From: Paracoccus aestuariivivens
GTDB taxonomy: Bacteria; Pseudomonadota; Alphaproteobacteria; Rhodobacterales; Rhodobacteraceae
Direction of reading: 5' to 3'
Assembly (NCBI RefSeq): GCF_009711225.1
Contig: NZ_WMIE01000009.1
Span: 48,770-112,769 of the forward strand
DNA: 64,000 nt
A model generated the notes under the pieces. The model searched no databases and was not told where the DNA came from. It saw nothing but the letters and a program-made list of their open reading frames with translations. Each line of letters starts with the position of its first letter. The stretch's first letter is position 1. A program made the translations under genes and the position numbers. Positions 18,628-27,456 of this stretch are shown here, piece by piece.

Positions 18628-19568
18628 TCTTCCTTTAATGGGCGGTTCAGCAGAATATCGAGCGCATGTTCCATGGCGATGCGCCCCTCGGCAAGACCCG
18701 CGACCAGTTGCGAGACCGGCAGTTCGACACCAAGGCGCGGCGCAAGCGCGGCAACGGCGCGGGCGGTCGCCGCGCCTTCGACCGTGGTGCCCGAGGCGAA
18801 ATCGCGGCCCGCGCCAAGTGCAAGGCCGTAACGGAAGTTGCGGGATTGTTCCGAGGTGCAGGTCAGGACCAGATCGCCCAGACCCGACAGGCCGGTCAGG
18901 GTCTCGGGTCTGGCGCCAAGCGCTGCGGCAAGACGGGTCATTTCGGCGAAACCGCGCGTGATGACGCTGGCCCGCGCGCTGTCGCCATAGCCCGCGCCGA
19001 TGGCCGCGCCCGCAGCGATGGCGATGACGTTTTTCAACGCCCCGCCCAGTTCAGCGCCGGTCATGTCGCTGGTGCGGTATAGCCGCAGCGTGGCGGTCGA
19101 AAGCTCGGATTGCAGATGCTTCGCCGCAAGGGCATCGGCGCAAGCCAGCGTCAGGGCTGTCGGCAATCCGCGCGCGATATCGGCGGCAAAGCTGGGACCG
19201 GTCAGAACAGCCACGATCGAGGCGGGGCAGGCTTTCGCAATCAGTGCCGAAGGGCCGGTCAGCGTCGAAAGGTCGATGCCCTTGGCGCAGCTGATCAGAT
19301 TGCGGCCATTCAGCCTTGCCGCATTTTCGGTCAGGAAACCGCCCAGCACCTGCGCGGGTAAACCCAGTAGCACGGTATTGGCCTGAACCGCATCGAGGTC
19401 ATCGGTGACGCGCAGGTTTTCAGGCAAGGCAACGCCCGGAAGGCGGGGGTTTTCGCCGGTAGACGCCCAATCGGTATCGCGTCCCCAAAGCGTGACGTCG
19501 GTCTTTGTGGCGAGCGTCACGGCAAGCGCGGTCCCGAAGGCTCCGGCTCCGATCACGGCGATGCTCAT
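18624..19568 (-). CDS. gpsA: Glycerol-3-phosphate dehydrogenase [NAD(P)+]
   Basis: 314 residues. Reduces dihydroxyacetone phosphate to sn-glycerol-3-phosphate for phospholipid synthesis. The N-terminal Rossmann motif is [10 protein letters not shown] (residues 7-16); the catalytic Lys lies in [13 protein letters not shown] near residues 180-192, and the C-terminal helical domain has [11 protein letters not shown]. Overlaps tsaD by 4 bases (ATGA), consistent with co-translation. Confidence 0.95.
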   Translation of the reverse strand: MSIAVIGAGAFGTALAVTLATKTDVTLWGRDTDWASTGENPRLPGVALPENLRVTDDLDAVQANTVLLGLPAQVLGGFLTENAARLNGRNLISCAKGIDLSTLTGPSALIAKACPASIVAVLTGPSFAADIARGLPTALTLACADALAAKHLQSELSTATLRLYRTSDMTGAELGGALKNVIAIAAGAAIGAGYGDSARASVITRGFAEMTRLAAALGARPETLTGLSGLGDLVLTCTSEQSRNFRYGLALGAGRDFASGTTVEGAATARAVAALAPRLGVELPVSQLVAGLAEGRIAMEHALDILLNRPLKEE

Positions 19569-20629
19569 GCCTTGGCTCCACGCTTTCCGGCACCAAGCAT
19601 CGGGGCGGATTTTTGGTCCAGCGGCCAGCGGGGGCGCGCCATCAGGTCCAAGCCATCGCGCTGACCCGCATTATAGGCCTCGATTCCGGCCCATGCGATC
19701 ATGGCGGCATTGTCGGTGCAAAGCCGCAGCGGAGGTGCAACGAATGCCGCCCCTGCTTCGGCGGCCACGGCTTGCAGGGCCGCGCGCAAAGTCTGGTTCG
19801 CCGCGACACCGCCTGCGACGGCCAGCGTCGGGGCAGGGGCGATGGCCAGGGCGCGGCGGGTTTTTTCGGCCAGCACATCGGCGACGGCAGCCTGAAAACC
19901 GGCGCAGATATCGTCGCGGTCCTGCTCATGCAGACCGCCCTGAGCAGCGACCAATTCGTCCCGCTGGCGCAGGATGGCGGTCTTGAGGCCGGAAAAGCTC
20001 ATATCGCAGCCGGGGCGATCCAGCAGCGGACGCGGGAAGGCGAAGCGCTTGGGATTGCCGCGCTGTGCGGCTTCCTCGACCATCGGTCCACCGGGTTGGG
20101 GAATGCCCAGCAACTTGGCGACCTTGTCGAAGGCCTCGCCCGGCGCATCGTCGATGGTGCCGCCCAGACGGGTGAAATCCTCGGGGCCGCTCACCGACAG
20201 GAACTGGCAATGTCCGCCCGAAACCAGCAGCATCAGATAGGGATAGGCCACTTGATCGGTCAGGCGCGGCGTCAGCGCATGGCCCGCAAGGTGGTTCACC
20301 CCGACCAAGGGCAGGCCCGTTCCGACGGCCAGTCCCTTGGCCAGCATGACGCCGGCCAGAACGCCTCCGATCAGGCCCGGACCCGCGGTGACAGCGATTC
20401 CGTCCAGATCGCGCAGGGCGACACCTGCTTCGGACAGGGCCTGTTCGACGCAAAGATCCAGTTTTTCGGCATGGGCGCGGGCGGCGATTTCGGGAACGAC
20501 GCCTCCGAAATCGGCATGCAGGTCCGTCTGTCCGGCGACGACCGAGGCAAGGATGGTCCCATCCTCGCGCACGACGGCGGCGGCCGTGTCGTCGCAGCTG
20601 CTTTCGATGCCCAGAAAGGTCAGTGACAT
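19565..20629 (-). CDS. tsaD: tRNA N6-threonylcarbamoyladenosine synthase subunit TsaD
   Basis: 354 residues. Transfers the threonylcarbamoyl group to A37 of ANN-decoding tRNAs, with TsaB/E. The N-terminus [13 protein letters not shown] is the family signature; the metal-binding [11 protein letters not shown]is pair is near residues 115-125 and the conserved SGGH block near 140. It heads the tsaD-gpsA-yciI-EVE operon and is divergent from hemD over a 69-bp gap that must hold both promoters. Confidence 0.96.
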   Translation of the reverse strand: MSLTFLGIESSCDDTAAAVVREDGTILASVVAGQTDLHADFGGVVPEIAARAHAEKLDLCVEQALSEAGVALRDLDGIAVTAGPGLIGGVLAGVMLAKGLAVGTGLPLVGVNHLAGHALTPRLTDQVAYPYLMLLVSGGHCQFLSVSGPEDFTRLGGTIDDAPGEAFDKVAKLLGIPQPGGPMVEEAAQRGNPKRFAFPRPLLDRPGCDMSFSGLKTAILRQRDELVAAQGGLHEQDRDDICAGFQAAVADVLAEKTRRALAIAPAPTLAVAGGVAANQTLRAALQAVAAEAGAAFVAPPLRLCTDNAAMIAWAGIEAYNAGQRDGLDLMARPRWPLDQKSAPMLGAGKRGAKA

Positions 20630-20698
20630 GCTATTCCTTGTTCCCGCGCGGCCAAGGGCCTAGGCATGTTCAACTAACACCTGAGCGGACCGATTGCC

Positions 20699-21394
20699 AT
20701 GCCGCCAAGCCTATTGCTGACCCGTCCCGAAGATGCCTCGCGACGCTTTGCCGCAGGGCTGGCGCATCTGCACCTGCCGGTGGTGATCTCGCCGGTTCTG
20801 CGCATCGTGCCGGTGGCCCATGACAAGGCCGGAATAGCGGCGGCGACGGGGTTGGTTTTCACCTCGGTCAATGCGGTTCCGGCGGCCGGAGCAGGGCGGG
20901 GAAGGCCCGCGATTTGCGTCGGTCCAGCGACAGCGGAAGCAGCGCGCAAAGCCGGGTTCTCCGTCACCGAGGGACCGGGCGACGCGGCGCGGATGCTGCC
21001 TTTGCTTGCGGGGCTGGGACCGGGCTGGCTGCACCCACATGGCAGGCATATCGCTAAGGATTTGCCGGTTTCCGGCATCGTCGTCTATGATCAGTTGCCC
21101 GAGCTGCCCAGCCCGCAGGCCGTGGAATTGCTGGCCGGCGCGGCTCCGGTGATCGTGCCGATTTTCTCTCCGCGTTCGGCGGCGCTGGTGTCGGATTGGG
21201 TCCGTGCCGCTCGTGCGCCGCTATGGCTTGCCACGATCAGTGCGGCGGCGCAGGCGGCCTGGCGCCATGAGCCCGCCCGTTCGGTGATCGCGTTGACGCC
21301 TGATGCGGCAGGTATGCGAGTTGCGGTTGAAAGCCTTGCGGCAGAGGAACCGGGGGGCCAACGGCGGGTTGAGGCGCCGAGTGGCGGCGATTAG
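20699..21394 (+). CDS. hemD: Uroporphyrinogen-III synthase
   Basis: 231 residues. Cyclises hydroxymethylbilane to uroporphyrinogen III in haem/cobalamin synthesis. HemD sequences diverge strongly; support comes from the N-terminal PSLLLTRPEDASRRFA, the VFTSVNAV segment, the conserved C-terminal half pattern (FSPRSAALVSDWV) and the location next to the hemY homologue. hemC, often adjacent, is not in this window. Divergent from tsaD. Confidence 0.85.
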   Translation: MPPSLLLTRPEDASRRFAAGLAHLHLPVVISPVLRIVPVAHDKAGIAAATGLVFTSVNAVPAAGAGRGRPAICVGPATAEAARKAGFSVTEGPGDAARMLPLLAGLGPGWLHPHGRHIAKDLPVSGIVVYDQLPELPSPQAVELLAGAAPVIVPIFSPRSAALVSDWVRAARAPLWLATISAAAQAAWRHEPARSVIALTPDAAGMRVAVESLAAEEPGGQRRVEAPSGGD

Positions 21395-21490
21395 ACTGCC
21401 GATGAACACATGTCGCGCTGCGCCGGTCCGATGCGGAACCCGCGCTGGCAGCGTTGCGGGCAATAGGTTGAAAAGGAACGGGGAAGCATC

Positions 21491-22924
21491 GTGAAAGAAC
21501 CAGAGAACAAGACGCGCGAAGCCGCCGCAACCCCCCGAAAGGACCAGAAAAAAGCGGCATCCAGTGCCGCTGTGGTCGAAAACCGCCCGGTTGCCGCTGG
21601 CACCGACATCGAACCCGCCGCAACCGAGACGAAGCCCGCGATTGAGTCGTCGCTGGTTGGCGTGGGAGGCGAAGCCAAGGCTGCCGCCAAACGCGATACG
21701 ATTGCGCCGACCGAAGCCGCAGTCGTGGCCGCCGCCAGCCCCGTGCCTCCGGTCAGTCGCCCCGAGCCCGCCTCGACCGCGACTCCTTCGGGCAATGAAA
21801 GCAAGCCCGAGCCCAAGACATCGCCGAAATCCGAACCCAAGCCCGAAATTCGCAAAGTGGGCTTCTTCCCGACATTTCTGGGTGGTGTCGTCGCTGCGGG
21901 TCTGGGCGCGGCGGCAACCTATTGGGCGATCCCGCAACTGCCCGAGGAATGGCGACCCGGTGCGGTCGAGGCGGTCTCGCCCGAGGCACAGCTTGACGCG
22001 GCACGTCAACTCGCAACCGAGGCCGCGCGCGCCGAATTTGCCGCGCAGGCCGATACTATCGTCGGTCGCGCCAGTGAGGCGGGGGCCGATGCTGCCCGCC
22101 AGACGCTGGCCGACGCCAATGCGGCCCAACCCGCCTCGACAGCGGCCCCTGCCGAAATTCCGGCCGCTTTGACCGACAAGATCGCGGCGCTTGAAACCAC
22201 TATCGCCGAATTGGCCAATCGTCCGGTCGCCGATGGTGCAGCCCCTGCAATGCCATTGGCCCAGCCGCAAGAGGCGGGTGTGTCAAAGGCTGCGCTGGAC
22301 GAACTGGCGGCCCGTGTCAGCGCCCAGCAGGCGGTGATCGACGAATTGGCGGCCCGTCCGGCTGTCGATCCGGCCACCGCCGAGCAGGTCCAAACGCTGG
22401 TAAAACAGGCCGAGCAACTGCAGCAATCGACCGAGCAGGCGACGCGTCGCGCTCAGGGCGTCACCGCAGCTGCAGCCCTGAAAACCGCGATCGAGAATGG
22501 CGCGCCGCGCGATCAGGCCCTGGCCGAGCTTTCGGCGGCCGGTGCCTCGGTTCCGGTGGTGCTGACCGGCGACGTGCCGCGTCTGGACCAACTGCGCGCC
22601 GAGTTCGCCCCTGCTGCTCGTGATGGCTTGCGTGCCTCGATGGACGCTGTTGCGGCGGATGAGGGCACGATGGGCAAGCTGGGGAATTTCCTGCGCGTGC
22701 AAACCGGTGCCCGCTCGGTCGAGCCGCGCGAGGGAAGCGATCCCGACGCAATCCTGTCGCGTGCGAATGCCGATGTCGAGGCTGGCGATATCAAAGGCGC
22801 ATTGGCCGAAATTGCGACATTGCCGGAAACGGGTCAGCTGGCGATGCAGGTCTGGACGGCCCGCGCCGCGACCTGGGTCGAGGCGAATGCCGCATTGGCC
22901 GATCTGGCCGCAAGCGGAAATTGA
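21491..22924 (+). CDS. Mic60/mitofilin-like membrane protein (COG4223)
   Basis: 477 residues from GTG 21491, preceded by AAAAGGAACGGGG. A 120-residue Ala/Pro/Lys/Glu-rich cytoplasmic N-terminus is followed by one membrane helix near residues 128-148 (PTFLGGVVAAGLGAAATYWA), a long alanine-rich coiled-coil (about 160-340), and a C-terminal mitofilin-like domain. Alphaproteobacterial Mic60 proteins shape intracytoplasmic membranes and typically lie between hemD and hemY, exactly as here. Domain call is by architecture and context. Confidence 0.85.
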   Translation: MKEPENKTREAAATPRKDQKKAASSAAVVENRPVAAGTDIEPAATETKPAIESSLVGVGGEAKAAAKRDTIAPTEAAVVAAASPVPPVSRPEPASTATPSGNESKPEPKTSPKSEPKPEIRKVGFFPTFLGGVVAAGLGAAATYWAIPQLPEEWRPGAVEAVSPEAQLDAARQLATEAARAEFAAQADTIVGRASEAGADAARQTLADANAAQPASTAAPAEIPAALTDKIAALETTIAELANRPVADGAAPAMPLAQPQEAGVSKAALDELAARVSAQQAVIDELAARPAVDPATAEQVQTLVKQAEQLQQSTEQATRRAQGVTAAAALKTAIENGAPRDQALAELSAAGASVPVVLTGDVPRLDQLRAEFAPAARDGLRASMDAVAADEGTMGKLGNFLRVQTGARSVEPREGSDPDAILSRANADVEAGDIKGALAEIATLPETGQLAMQVWTARAATWVEANAALADLAASGN

Positions 22925-22934
22925 GGGGTCGGTC

Positions 22935-24689
22935 ATGCTGCTATCTGCCTTGAAGATCCTGATTTTCTTCGCGGTCATTCTGGCCGTGACTTTGGGCGCG
23001 GTTCATCTTTCGGAAACCGGACATGCCTTGCGCATGGTCTATGACGGCGTCGAATATACGCTTGGTCCGGTTCAGGCCCTTATCGCGCTTCTGGTCCTGT
23101 TCCTGTTCGGCTGGCTGCTGGTCAAGCTGATCGGCGTCGCTCTGGCGTTTGTTCGCTTCCTGATGGGCGACGAAACCGCGATCAACCGCTATTTCGCGCG
23201 TTCGCGGGAACGCAAAGGCTATGAGGCGCTGTCCGAAGGCATGCTGGCCGTCGCCTCGGGTGAGGGGCGTCTGGCGCAGGACAAGGCCGCCAAGGCCGCG
23301 AAGTTCCTTGATAAACCGCACCTGACCGACCTGCTGGCCGCGCAGGCCGCCGAGGTCGCTGGCGATAATCGCAAGGCTGGCGAGGTCTACCGCAAGCTGC
23401 TGGCCGACGATCGCACTCGCTTTGTCGGTATCCGTGGCCTGATGCGCCAGAAACTGGAAGCCGGTGACACGACAACCGCGTTGAAACTGGCCGAAAAAGC
23501 CTATGCCCTGAAGCCGAAACATGCCGAAGTGCAGGACACCTTGCTGCAGCTTCAAACGCGTGAGGGCGATTGGAAAGGCGCGCGTTCTGTCCTGAAGGAC
23601 AAGCGCAAACAGGGTCAGTTGCCGAAAGAGGTCCATATCCGCCGCGATGCGGTTCTGGCGCTGAAGCAGGCATCCGAGGTGTTGGCCGAGGGGAACTCGA
23701 TCAGCGCCCGCGAAGCGGCGATCTCGGCCAACCGCGCCAGCCCCGACCTGATTCCGGCCTCGGTTCTGGCGGCGCGCAGCTACATTGCGCAGAATGACAG
23801 ACGCAATGCTGCCCGCGTGCTGCAAAAGACCTGGAGCGTTCGTCCGCATCCCTCGATTGCCGCCACCTTCGCCGAGATCGTTCCCGACGAAACTCCTGCC
23901 GCCCGTCTGCGTCGTTTCGAGGATCTGATCAAACAGAACCCCGATCATGAGGAAACCAAGCTGCTGAAAGCCGAACTTCTGCTCGCGGCCGAGGATTTTC
24001 CGGGGGCACGCCGCGCCTTGGGCGATCTCGCGCAGAAGCATCCCACCGTGCGGTCGCTGTCGATCCTTGCCGCGGTCGAACGTGGCGAGGGCTCGGACGA
24101 CGCCGTCGTGCGGGGCATTCTGGCCAGTGCGCTGGTAGCCAGCCGTGGTCCGCAATGGGTCTGCGACAAATGCCATAACGTCATGGGTGACTGGGCTCCG
24201 GTCTGTGACAGCTGCGGTGGCTTCGATACGCTGACATGGCGCGAGCCCGAGGGTGCCGCCGCAACTGCCGGAATCGTCCCGAACGGGGTCGAGATGCTGC
24301 CGTTGCTTGTGGGACCGCTTCCTTCTGCTGCGCCTGCCGCTCCGGCTGGCAGCACTTCCTCATCGGCGGCGAAGGCCGATCGTGCTGCGCCCGCGTCCAA
24401 GTCCGAGCCCGCCGAGGAGGTCGCGGATGTGCAACCCGGAATGGTACCGCGCGAATCGGATTACCGCGCGCCGACCCGTCCCGTCGAACCGGCCCGCCCC
24501 GTCGAAACGGAACCGGCGATGACCGTGACCGATCCCGAACCCGAGGTTGTTCCGGTCAACCCGCGTCCCGTTGAAGTGACGCCTCCGCCTGCGAAACCGC
24601 ATAGTGCCGAAGTCGTGGACGTGCTGCCGGTGCGGCCCGATGTCGAGCCGCCCGAGGAAGATCCGCGCGTTATGGGGAAAAATTACTAA
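22935..24689 (+). CDS. hemY: HemY-like TPR membrane protein with C-terminal zinc ribbon
   Basis: 584 residues from the ATG at 22935, 10 bases after the Mic60 stop; the longer frame from 22620 reads through Mic60 and is rejected. Two membrane helices lie near residues 3-24 and 43-66. A helical TPR-type region fills about residues 85-390. Near residues 405-427 the motif CDKC-X8-CDSC forms a zinc ribbon, and the last 140 residues are a Pro/Glu/Val-rich tail. The family is linked to tetrapyrrole synthesis by location, but its molecular function is not well defined; the symbol follows usual practice and does not denote protoporphyrinogen oxidase. Confidence 0.85.
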   Translation: MLLSALKILIFFAVILAVTLGAVHLSETGHALRMVYDGVEYTLGPVQALIALLVLFLFGWLLVKLIGVALAFVRFLMGDETAINRYFARSRERKGYEALSEGMLAVASGEGRLAQDKAAKAAKFLDKPHLTDLLAAQAAEVAGDNRKAGEVYRKLLADDRTRFVGIRGLMRQKLEAGDTTTALKLAEKAYALKPKHAEVQDTLLQLQTREGDWKGARSVLKDKRKQGQLPKEVHIRRDAVLALKQASEVLAEGNSISAREAAISANRASPDLIPASVLAARSYIAQNDRRNAARVLQKTWSVRPHPSIAATFAEIVPDETPAARLRRFEDLIKQNPDHEETKLLKAELLLAAEDFPGARRALGDLAQKHPTVRSLSILAAVERGEGSDDAVVRGILASALVASRGPQWVCDKCHNVMGDWAPVCDSCGGFDTLTWREPEGAAATAGIVPNGVEMLPLLVGPLPSAAPAAPAGSTSSSAAKADRAAPASKSEPAEEVADVQPGMVPRESDYRAPTRPVEPARPVETEPAMTVTDPEPEVVPVNPRPVEVTPPPAKPHSAEVVDVLPVRPDVEPPEEDPRVMGKNY

Positions 24690-24703
24690 CCCCCCCTTTT
24701 CGA

Positions 24704-24731
24704 CCGCGCCGGAACCTGCTATCCGGCGCGG
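24704..24731 (+). terminator. Hairpin between hemY and tRNA-Thr
   Basis: CCGCGCCGG (24704-24712) pairs perfectly with CCGGCGCGG (24723-24731). No T-run follows, so it is a candidate weak terminator or a processing hairpin before the tRNA. Confidence 0.45.
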
Positions 24732-24743
24732 CATAAGGAAAGT

Positions 24744-24819
24744 GCCGATGTAGCTCAGCTGGTAGAGCACGTCATTCGTAATGATGGGGTCGGGGGTTCG
24801 AGTCCCTTCATCGGCACCA
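24744..24819 (+). tRNA. tRNA-Thr (anticodon CGU)
   Basis: 76 nt including encoded CCA. The acceptor stem GCCGATG/CATCGGC is perfect, the D-arm is GCTCAGCTGGTAGAGC, the anticodon loop TTCGTAA gives CGT at 24777-24779, and the T-arm contains TTCGAGT. All canonical positions, including T33, are present. Confidence 0.97.
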
Positions 24820-24865
24820 CTTTTCAGAAAAAGCCTCGCGGTATCTGCTGAGGGCTTTTCTGTTT

Positions 24866-25786
24866 TCAGCGTTCATCCCAATCGTGGCGCGCGATGGCCG
24901 CAGCGAATTCGCGGCGGAACTGCGAGATGGTCAATTCGGCAAAGCTGGAAAGCGGACGCCCTTTGCGGGTCACGACCCATGCGGTCAGGCCGCCTTCCTC
25001 GATCAGGGGGCGGCGGGTCAGGCCGGGCATATAGACCTCGGCCACCGAAAATTCGTCGATCAGCGCCACGCCCAGACCGTGTCGCACAAGGCTGACCACT
25101 GTCTGCGCGAACCTCCCCCGGATCGCGTAGCTGGGTTTGACGCCCGCATCGGCAAAGGGACGGGCGAGCGCCGCACCATAGGGATCGTCGGGATCGACGC
25201 CGATCAGATCCTCTCCCTCAAGATCATGGATCGAGATCGCGCTTTGCTGCGCCAAACGGTGCCCGTCCGGTACGATGACCATCAGGCGACCGGTCGCCAA
25301 GGGTTCGCTGCTGAGGGCGGGATTGGTGACGGCCGAACTCATCACGACGAACTCGCCGCGATCCAGCAGCAGATAGTCGGTCGTTTCCTCAATCTTCAGG
25401 ATGTTCAGGTCGATGAACAGTTCGGGAAAGCGTCCCCGAATGCCACGGATGACCCGCGCGGCGATGAATTGCGCGATCGAGGGTGCCGAAGCGAAGGACA
25501 GCCGCACGCCTTCGCCTTGTCGCAACGAGCGTACCGCGTAATTCAGGTTGTCCATCTGGTGATGGACCTGATGGATCATCTCGAAAATCGAGGCGGCCTC
25601 GGCTGACGGGACGAACAACCCGCCCTTGCGGTCAAATAGCCGGATTCCCAGCGAATCCTCGGAATATTTCACCAATCGTGACACGCCCGGCGCCGAGACG
25701 TTCAGCAGCGCGGCCGCGCCCTGAATCGTACCGGCCATCATGACGGCGCGGATCACCTCGACCTGACGAATTGTAAGCTGGCTCAT
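24866..25786 (-). CDS. LysR-type transcriptional regulator
   Basis: 306 residues. The N-terminal winged helix-turn-helix is clear (LTIRQVEVIRAVMMAGTIQ and SAPGVSRLVKYSEDSLG, residues 4-50), followed by a LysR effector-binding domain. The MAGTIQGAAALLNVSAPGVSR helix-turn-helix differs from the usual SFTAAAE pattern and resembles opine/amino-acid-type regulators such as NocR/OccR. It is divergent from a shikimate-dehydrogenase-like gene, with a 15-bp palindrome between them, so it very probably controls that gene. Effector unknown. Confidence 0.92.
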   Translation of the reverse strand: MSQLTIRQVEVIRAVMMAGTIQGAAALLNVSAPGVSRLVKYSEDSLGIRLFDRKGGLFVPSAEAASIFEMIHQVHHQMDNLNYAVRSLRQGEGVRLSFASAPSIAQFIAARVIRGIRGRFPELFIDLNILKIEETTDYLLLDRGEFVVMSSAVTNPALSSEPLATGRLMVIVPDGHRLAQQSAISIHDLEGEDLIGVDPDDPYGAALARPFADAGVKPSYAIRGRFAQTVVSLVRHGLGVALIDEFSVAEVYMPGLTRRPLIEEGGLTAWVVTRKGRPLSSFAELTISQFRREFAAAIARHDWDER

Positions 25787-25819
25787 GCAATTTTCTGCCC
25801 GTACTTGCTGGGAGCTATC

Positions 25820-25834
25820 TTAACATCATGTTAA
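25820..25834. promoter_or_regulatory. Perfect palindrome in the LysR/dehydrogenase intergenic region, candidate operator
   Basis: TTAACAT-C-ATGTTAA lies 34 bp from the LysR start and 77 bp from the dehydrogenase start. LysR-type regulators commonly bind T-N11-A palindromes in such divergent gaps, and this site fits that form. Binding is inferred. Confidence 0.55.
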
Positions 25835-25910
25835 TATCGGGCGGGCATTTATATTTGACGTAATTCCGTTCTGCTGCAAAAGCTGCCGCCAAGCAGCATC
25901 GAGGCAAGAA

Positions 25911-26744
25911 ATGATCCGCGGAACCACGAAACTGATCGCGCATCTGGGCTACCCCACAAGCACCTTCAAGGCGCCAATGATCTATAACCCTTGGTTCGAG
26001 CATCGCGGCATCGACGCGGTCGTCGTGCCGATGGGCGTCAAGCCCGACGACTACGCCGAATTTCTGCGTCTGTTGTTCCGCATGTCGAACATCCACGGCG
26101 CATTGATCACCATGCCGCATAAGGTCGCCACCGTCGATCTGGCCGACCGTGTCTCTGTCACCGCGCGTATCGCCGGTTCGGCGAATGCGCTGCGTCTGGC
26201 CGAGGACGGGCTGCTAGAGGCCGATATGTTCGACGGCGAGGGCTTTGTGCGCGGTGTCCTGAACAAAGGACAGGAGTTGCTGGGCCGCTCGGCGCTGGTC
26301 GTGGGGTGTGGCGGCGTCGGATCGGCCATCGCGGCCTCTTTGGCCAAGGCGGGTGTGGCGCGGTTGGCGCTGTTCGATCCCGTTCCGGCAAGCGCCGATG
26401 CCTTGGCGGGGCGGTTGCGTGCCGCCTATGGCGATCTGGTCGTCGAGACAGGTTCCAAAGATCCGGCAGGCTTTGATCTGGTGGTCAATGCCTCGCCACT
26501 CGGGATGAATCCGGATGATCCCTTGCCGATGGATGTGGAACGCATCGATCCGGCGACTTTCGTGGGTGAGGTCGTGATGAAGGCGGAAATGACGCCCTTT
26601 CTTGCGGCTGCCGCAGCGCGGGGATGCCGCTACCAGATCGGCACGGATATGCTGTTCGAACAGATTCCGGCCTATCTGGAGTTCTTCGGGTTCGGTCGTC
26701 CCTCGGTCGACGAACTGCGCCAGCACGCTGCGATCAGCTACTGA
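25911..26744 (+). CDS. Shikimate dehydrogenase-family oxidoreductase, atypical substrate pocket
   Basis: 277 residues with both AroE domains: an N-terminal substrate domain and a Rossmann domain with GCGGVGSAIAASL near residues 124-136. The catalytic Lys is kept in TMPHK (near 67) and the partner Asp in DMFDGEG (near 104). The usual shikimate-carboxylate-binding HS-S pattern at the N-terminus (GNPIAHSKSP in E. coli) reads GYPTSTFKAP here, so both serines are replaced. It is therefore likely a paralogue acting on a different substrate, not the biosynthetic AroE. Controlled, by inference, by the divergent LysR gene. Confidence 0.82.
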   Translation: MIRGTTKLIAHLGYPTSTFKAPMIYNPWFEHRGIDAVVVPMGVKPDDYAEFLRLLFRMSNIHGALITMPHKVATVDLADRVSVTARIAGSANALRLAEDGLLEADMFDGEGFVRGVLNKGQELLGRSALVVGCGGVGSAIAASLAKAGVARLALFDPVPASADALAGRLRAAYGDLVVETGSKDPAGFDLVVNASPLGMNPDDPLPMDVERIDPATFVGEVVMKAEMTPFLAAAAARGCRYQIGTDMLFEQIPAYLEFFGFGRPSVDELRQHAAISY

Positions 26745-26761
26745 TCCCCATGTTTTCGTTA

Positions 26762-26793
26762 AAAGGGCGGTCCCTTTAGGGCCGCCCTTTTTC
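26762..26793 (+). terminator. Terminator after the shikimate dehydrogenase paralogue
   Basis: AAAGGGCGG (26762-26770) pairs with CCGCCCTTT (26782-26790), with further inner GC pairing (TCCC/GGG), followed by TT. It lies between the dehydrogenase gene and a small convergent gene. Confidence 0.8.
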
Positions 26794-26803
26794 GTGTCTG
26801 GCG

Positions 26804-27028
26804 CTAAAGCAAATGGCCCAGCAGGGCCAGCGCGGCGAAGCCGCCAAGCATCAGCGACCAATGCAGCAGGACCGACCAGCCCGAGCGATGCTGGGTTGTC
26901 GTGACCGGAGGCAAATCGGGGCCTGTCTCGATTTTGGGCGGAGGCGCGACGAAATGAGGGCCGAAATCAGCGGGCGTTGCCCCGCTCTCATCCAGAGAGT
27001 TGGTTCGGATATTCATGTGATTGTCCAT
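26804..27028 (-). CDS. Small tail-anchored hypothetical membrane protein
   Basis: 74 residues from the ATG at 27028 (or 70 from the ATG at 27016); a longer frame upstream is low-complexity and unlikely. The N-terminal 48 residues are polar and Pro/Thr-rich, and the C-terminus is one hydrophobic helix (SVLLHWSLMLGGFAALALL) ending four residues before the stop, so a tail-anchored inner-membrane protein is predicted. No convincing ribosome-binding site is visible. I do not recognise a family. Support is the sudden membrane helix and protein-like composition. Confidence 0.5.
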   Translation of the reverse strand: MDNHMNIRTNSLDESGATPADFGPHFVAPPPKIETGPDLPPVTTTQHRSGWSVLLHWSLMLGGFAALALLGHLL

Positions 27029-27053
27029 GATGAACGCATAGTTAGCACCCGCA

Positions 27054-27065
27054 TTCCACGTGGAA
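27054..27065. other. parS-like palindrome
   Basis: The 12-bp perfect palindrome TTCCACGTGGAA lies between two small genes. With flanks it reads CATTCCACGTGGAACG, matching the ParB-site consensus TGTTYCACGTGRAACA at 13 of 16 positions, with one complete half-site (GTGGAAC). No parAB genes are in the window. Confidence 0.4.
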
Positions 27066-27090
27066 CGCGGTGCGAGGGAAGCTGCGATCG

Positions 27091-27456
27091 TCAGGCCAGA
27101 GGTGGTGCGCGTGCTTTCGGCGTCAGCGCCGTGCGTGACGTCGCCCGCCAGATCGGGTCGGCTTGCCGGTGCCGCTTGGCCGCTTGTGGGCGGGTAGGGG
27201 TATCGGTGACGGGCAGTGTCGCTGCGGGCGTCAGGGGGCGGAACTGCACACCCTCGTTGCGGGACAACAACTCGCGGCCCTGATGGCCGATAAGCTCGAC
27301 CTGTCCCGATACCAGATAGTTCGGATGCAGGTCGGCCCGGTCCGGCGCGCTTGGGCCGGGCAGGATCGCCAGAAGCAGAACGGCAAACGCCACCAGCCAC
27401 GCCCGCAGGGGCGAGGCATGGAAGTGTTGTTCCGGATCGGGCGACTGCTGAATCAT
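27091..27456 (-). CDS. Small hypothetical membrane-anchored protein
   Basis: 121 residues from the ATG at 27456. A short polar N-terminus is followed by one hydrophobic helix (about residues 18-35: AWLVAFAVLLLAILPG), then a region containing HPNYLVSGQVELIGHQG and a basic, Pro/Arg-rich tail. It points the same way as the 74-residue gene just downstream and is divergent from the MFS transporter. The ribosome-binding site is weak. No family recognised; the very basic tail could be partly non-coding in character. Confidence 0.45.
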   Translation of the reverse strand: MIQQSPDPEQHFHASPLRAWLVAFAVLLLAILPGPSAPDRADLHPNYLVSGQVELIGHQGRELLSRNEGVQFRPLTPAATLPVTDTPTRPQAAKRHRQADPIWRATSRTALTPKARAPPLA

